This document shows, one piece after another, positions 6,256 through 7,995 of a DNA stretch of 7,995 bases (positions are counted from its first letter, which is position 1; the number at the start of each line of letters is the position of its first letter). The stretch covers positions 1 to 7,995 of the forward strand of contig JANPIS010000437.1 of assembly GCA_031425095.1 (NCBI GenBank). The letters run 5' to 3'. The DNA comes from JANNXQ01 sp031425095. Lineage in GTDB: Bacteria; Verrucomicrobiota; Verrucomicrobiia; Chthoniobacterales; Chthoniobacteraceae. The position numbers were made by a program, and so were the translations under genes. Under the pieces are notes generated by a model, which worked only from the letters and a program-made list of their open reading frames with translations, was not told where the DNA came from and did not search any database.

Positions 6256-6992
6256 GAGGCTACCTCACGCTCTGCGGGTGGATTCTCTACTGGGCGGTGG
6301 TCGCACCCTGGCGCGGGCAGATGTGGAAGGTCTCAGAGGTTTTTCACCAGATGGTGTTGATCGGCGTCCGGGCGCTGCCGATGGCGATGCTGACGTCGTT
6401 TTCCATCGGGCTCACGCTGGCCATGCAGTCGGCGAATGAGCTGCGCAAGATGGGTGCCGAGGCGTTTGTGCCGGATCTCGTCACGGTGTCGCTCTTGCGT
6501 GAACTTGGGCCGCTGCTCATCGCGGTGATCGTCATCGGCCGGAGCGGTTCCTCGGTGACCGCGGAGCTCGGCACGATGAAAGTTTCCGAGGAGATCGAGG
6601 CGCTCGAAGTCATGGCGATCAATCCGATCCGCTTCCTCCTCATCCCACGGGTGCTGGCGATGCTGATCATGCTCCCGGCGCTGACCGTGTTTGGAAATTG
6701 GATTGGCATGGTCGGCGGCTGGAGTGTCTGCCGCTTCGCTCTCGATTTCTCGACGGCAGGTTACATCGTGCGCTCGGTGGAAAGTGCGGACATGTGGGAT
6801 CTCGCCACCGGCTTGATCAAGAGCGGCATCTTCGCGTGGCTCATTGTGACCATCGCATGCTATCGCGGGCTCGCGGTGGAAGGTGGTGCCGAGGGCGTGG
6901 GTCAGGCGACCACGGGCTCGGTCGTGTGGTCGTTGCTGATCGTCCTGATCGCGAATGCGATCCTAACGGGTATTTTCTTCTTCGCCGCATGA
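6252..6992 (+). CDS. mlaE: MlaE-family lipid ABC transporter permease
   Basis: A 246-residue inner-membrane permease (MlaE/DUF140 family) of an MCE-type phospholipid transport system that maintains outer-membrane lipid asymmetry. After an N-terminal interfacial helix (1-22) come hydrophobic segments at about 36-60, 84-98, 126-155, 191-205 and 224-245. The strongly conserved family core is present: ELGPLLIAVIVIGRSGSSVT (84-103), AELGTMKVSEEIEALEVM (104-121) and INPIRFLLIPRV (123-134), as is the EGGAEGVGQATTGSVV stretch (210-225). The GTG start at 6252 overlaps the STAS stop. There is no clear Shine-Dalgarno, so translation is likely coupled to the upstream gene. The length is near the family norm of about 250-260. 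The 3' end overlaps mlaF in an ATGA junction. Confidence 0.94.
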   Translation: MRGYLTLCGWILYWAVVAPWRGQMWKVSEVFHQMVLIGVRALPMAMLTSFSIGLTLAMQSANELRKMGAEAFVPDLVTVSLLRELGPLLIAVIVIGRSGSSVTAELGTMKVSEEIEALEVMAINPIRFLLIPRVLAMLIMLPALTVFGNWIGMVGGWSVCRFALDFSTAGYIVRSVESADMWDLATGLIKSGIFAWLIVTIACYRGLAVEGGAEGVGQATTGSVVWSLLIVLIANAILTGIFFFAA

Positions 6993-7834
6993 GTGCCGAG
7001 CCGATCATCGAAGTCACCGACCTCTTCCGCCGTTTCGGCGAGCGGCCGGTGCTCAATGGCATCTCCTTCAAGGTGATGAAAGGCGACACGCTGATCATCA
7101 TGGGTGGGTCGGGCTGCGGAAAATCCACGCTGCTTCGCCACATCATCGGCTCCATGAGACCGACGAGTGGCTCGGTGAAACTCTTCGGTGAGGAGATCAC
7201 TACCATGGATGAGCGACAGCTCGGGCTGGTGCGTCAGAAGTTTGGTGTGCTCTTTCAGAGCGGCGCGCTGCTGCAGTCGCTCACGGTCGGCGAAAATGTC
7301 GCGCTGCCGATCCTCGAGCACCGCCAGCTCGATCCGAACATCGTGGACCTGATGGTGAAGATGAAGCTCGGCATGGTCGGCCTCACGGGCTTCGAGCACC
7401 TGAAGCCCGCGGAGATCAGCGGAGGGATGAAAAAGCGCGTGGGTCTCGCACGGGCTCTGGCGCTGGATCCGCAGCTTCTTTTCAGCGATGAGCCGACGGC
7501 CGGTCTCGACCCGATCATGACGAGCGTTGTGGACATTCTCACTCAGGACATGACGCGGAAGCTCGGCGTCACCGCGGTCGTTGTGACGCACGACATGACC
7601 AGCGCCTTCCGCATTGCGACGCGCATGATCATGCTCGGCACCGGGCGCAATCAGGGCAAGATCATCGCCGAGGGAACACCCGACGAAATGCGCGTCCATC
7701 CCAATCCTGAAGTGAAGCAGTTCATCAATGGCGAGCCCGACGGCCCCGTGCCGTTGCAGCTCTCCGAGAGCGATTATCGCACGCACTTGCTCGGTCATCC
7801 GCGGCACAAGCGCACTGCTTTCTCCGGTGAATGA
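6989..7834 (+). CDS. mlaF: MlaF-family lipid ABC transporter ATP-binding protein
   Basis: A 281-residue cytoplasmic ATPase that drives MlaE. Motifs are Walker A GGSGCGKS (39-46), Q-loop Gln90 in GVLFQSGALLQSLTVGENV (86-104), signature ISGGMKKRVGLARAL (143-157), Walker B LLFSDEPTAGLDP (163-175, Glu168) and switch His201 in VVTHDM. FQSGALLQSLTV and SGGMKKR are typical of the MlaF branch. The C-terminal tail after residue 244 (QFINGEPDGPVPLQ and the SDYRTHLLG end) resembles the E. coli MlaF tail that reaches across the dimer and contacts MlaB, which suggests a full MlaFEDB-type complex. The start ATG overlaps the mlaE stop (ATGA); a longer frame reaching back to 6698 only shadows mlaE. Complete and normal in length. 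Confidence 0.95.
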   Translation: MSAEPIIEVTDLFRRFGERPVLNGISFKVMKGDTLIIMGGSGCGKSTLLRHIIGSMRPTSGSVKLFGEEITTMDERQLGLVRQKFGVLFQSGALLQSLTVGENVALPILEHRQLDPNIVDLMVKMKLGMVGLTGFEHLKPAEISGGMKKRVGLARALALDPQLLFSDEPTAGLDPIMTSVVDILTQDMTRKLGVTAVVVTHDMTSAFRIATRMIMLGTGRNQGKIIAEGTPDEMRVHPNPEVKQFINGEPDGPVPLQLSESDYRTHLLGHPRHKRTAFSGE

Positions 7835-7855
7835 GCATCGCACTCTGAGTTTCTG

Positions 7856-7995
7856 ATGAAGAAAAATTTCTCCGACTACTTCGTGGCCCTCGCCACCATC
7901 GCCTGCAGCATCGTGCTCTGCGCCGCGATGGTCTATGCCTTCTCGGGTTGGGGAAAAGGGAAGAGCGGACGCACCTTCGACGTGGATTTTCCGGA
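7856..7995 (+). CDS. mlaD: MlaD / MCE-domain lipid-binding subunit, N-terminal fragment
   Basis: The gene runs off the window; 46 complete codons are seen. It starts MKKNFSDYF, followed by a hydrophobic membrane anchor at about residues 8-29, a short Gly/Lys linker and then RTFDVDFP, which looks like the first strand of an MCE domain. That is the architecture of MlaD: one N-terminal helix in the inner membrane, with the MCE ring in the periplasm. The gene starts 21 bases after the mlaF stop with only a weak GAG as a possible ribosome site. The call leans on its position after mlaE-mlaF and on the anchor topology; the diagnostic MCE motifs lie beyond the end. Confidence 0.75.
   Translation, partial: MKKNFSDYFVALATIACSIVLCAAMVYAFSGWGKGKSGRTFDVDFP

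Noticed and set aside
6902..7843. A 313-codon minus-strand frame opposite mlaF
   Set aside because: Histidine- and arginine-rich translation with no domain pattern, fully antisense to an intact ABC ATPase; a shadow frame.

Overview
This window carries two same-strand (+) gene modules with ordinary bacterial operon architecture. No mobile elements, CRISPR arrays, tRNAs or rRNAs were seen. The organism is a diderm (Gram-negative type) bacterium with fairly GC-rich DNA: the second module is an MCE/Mla-type lipid transport system, which works between inner and outer membranes. The gene order STAS - mlaE - mlaF - mlaD and the patchy Shine-Dalgarno (SD) use would fit a Verrucomicrobiota-like lineage, but that placement is a weak inference.

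Module 1 (1-5745) is a nitrogen-scavenging operon. It starts inside urtA, the periplasmic binding protein of a urea/short-chain-amide ABC transporter. Then come the two permeases urtB and urtC, the two ATPases urtD and urtE, a formamidase/acetamidase (fmdA), and the small zinc-ribbon protein fmdB. The likely logic is that the transporter brings in formamide, acetamide or urea, and FmdA hydrolyses the amide to a carboxylate plus ammonia. No urease gene is visible, so the cargo may be amides as much as urea. The only sizeable gap inside the transporter genes, between urtA and urtB, holds a GC-rich hairpin.

A non-coding stretch (5746-5907) separates the modules. It holds an 8-bp perfect inverted repeat enclosing a second hairpin, possibly a terminator, and no convincing promoter.

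Module 2 (5908 to the window end) is tightly coupled: a STAS-domain protein (MlaB-like or an anti-sigma factor antagonist), MlaE permease, MlaF ATPase, and the beginning of MlaD, the membrane-anchored MCE substrate-binding subunit. Start and stop codons overlap at STAS/mlaE and mlaE/mlaF, which suggests stoichiometric co-translation of one complex.

I found no clearly new biological system. The points most worth a second look are the urt-fmdAB pairing, the identity of the STAS protein, the hairpins at 479-509 and 5755-5818, and the C/A-rich leaders that lack an SD.
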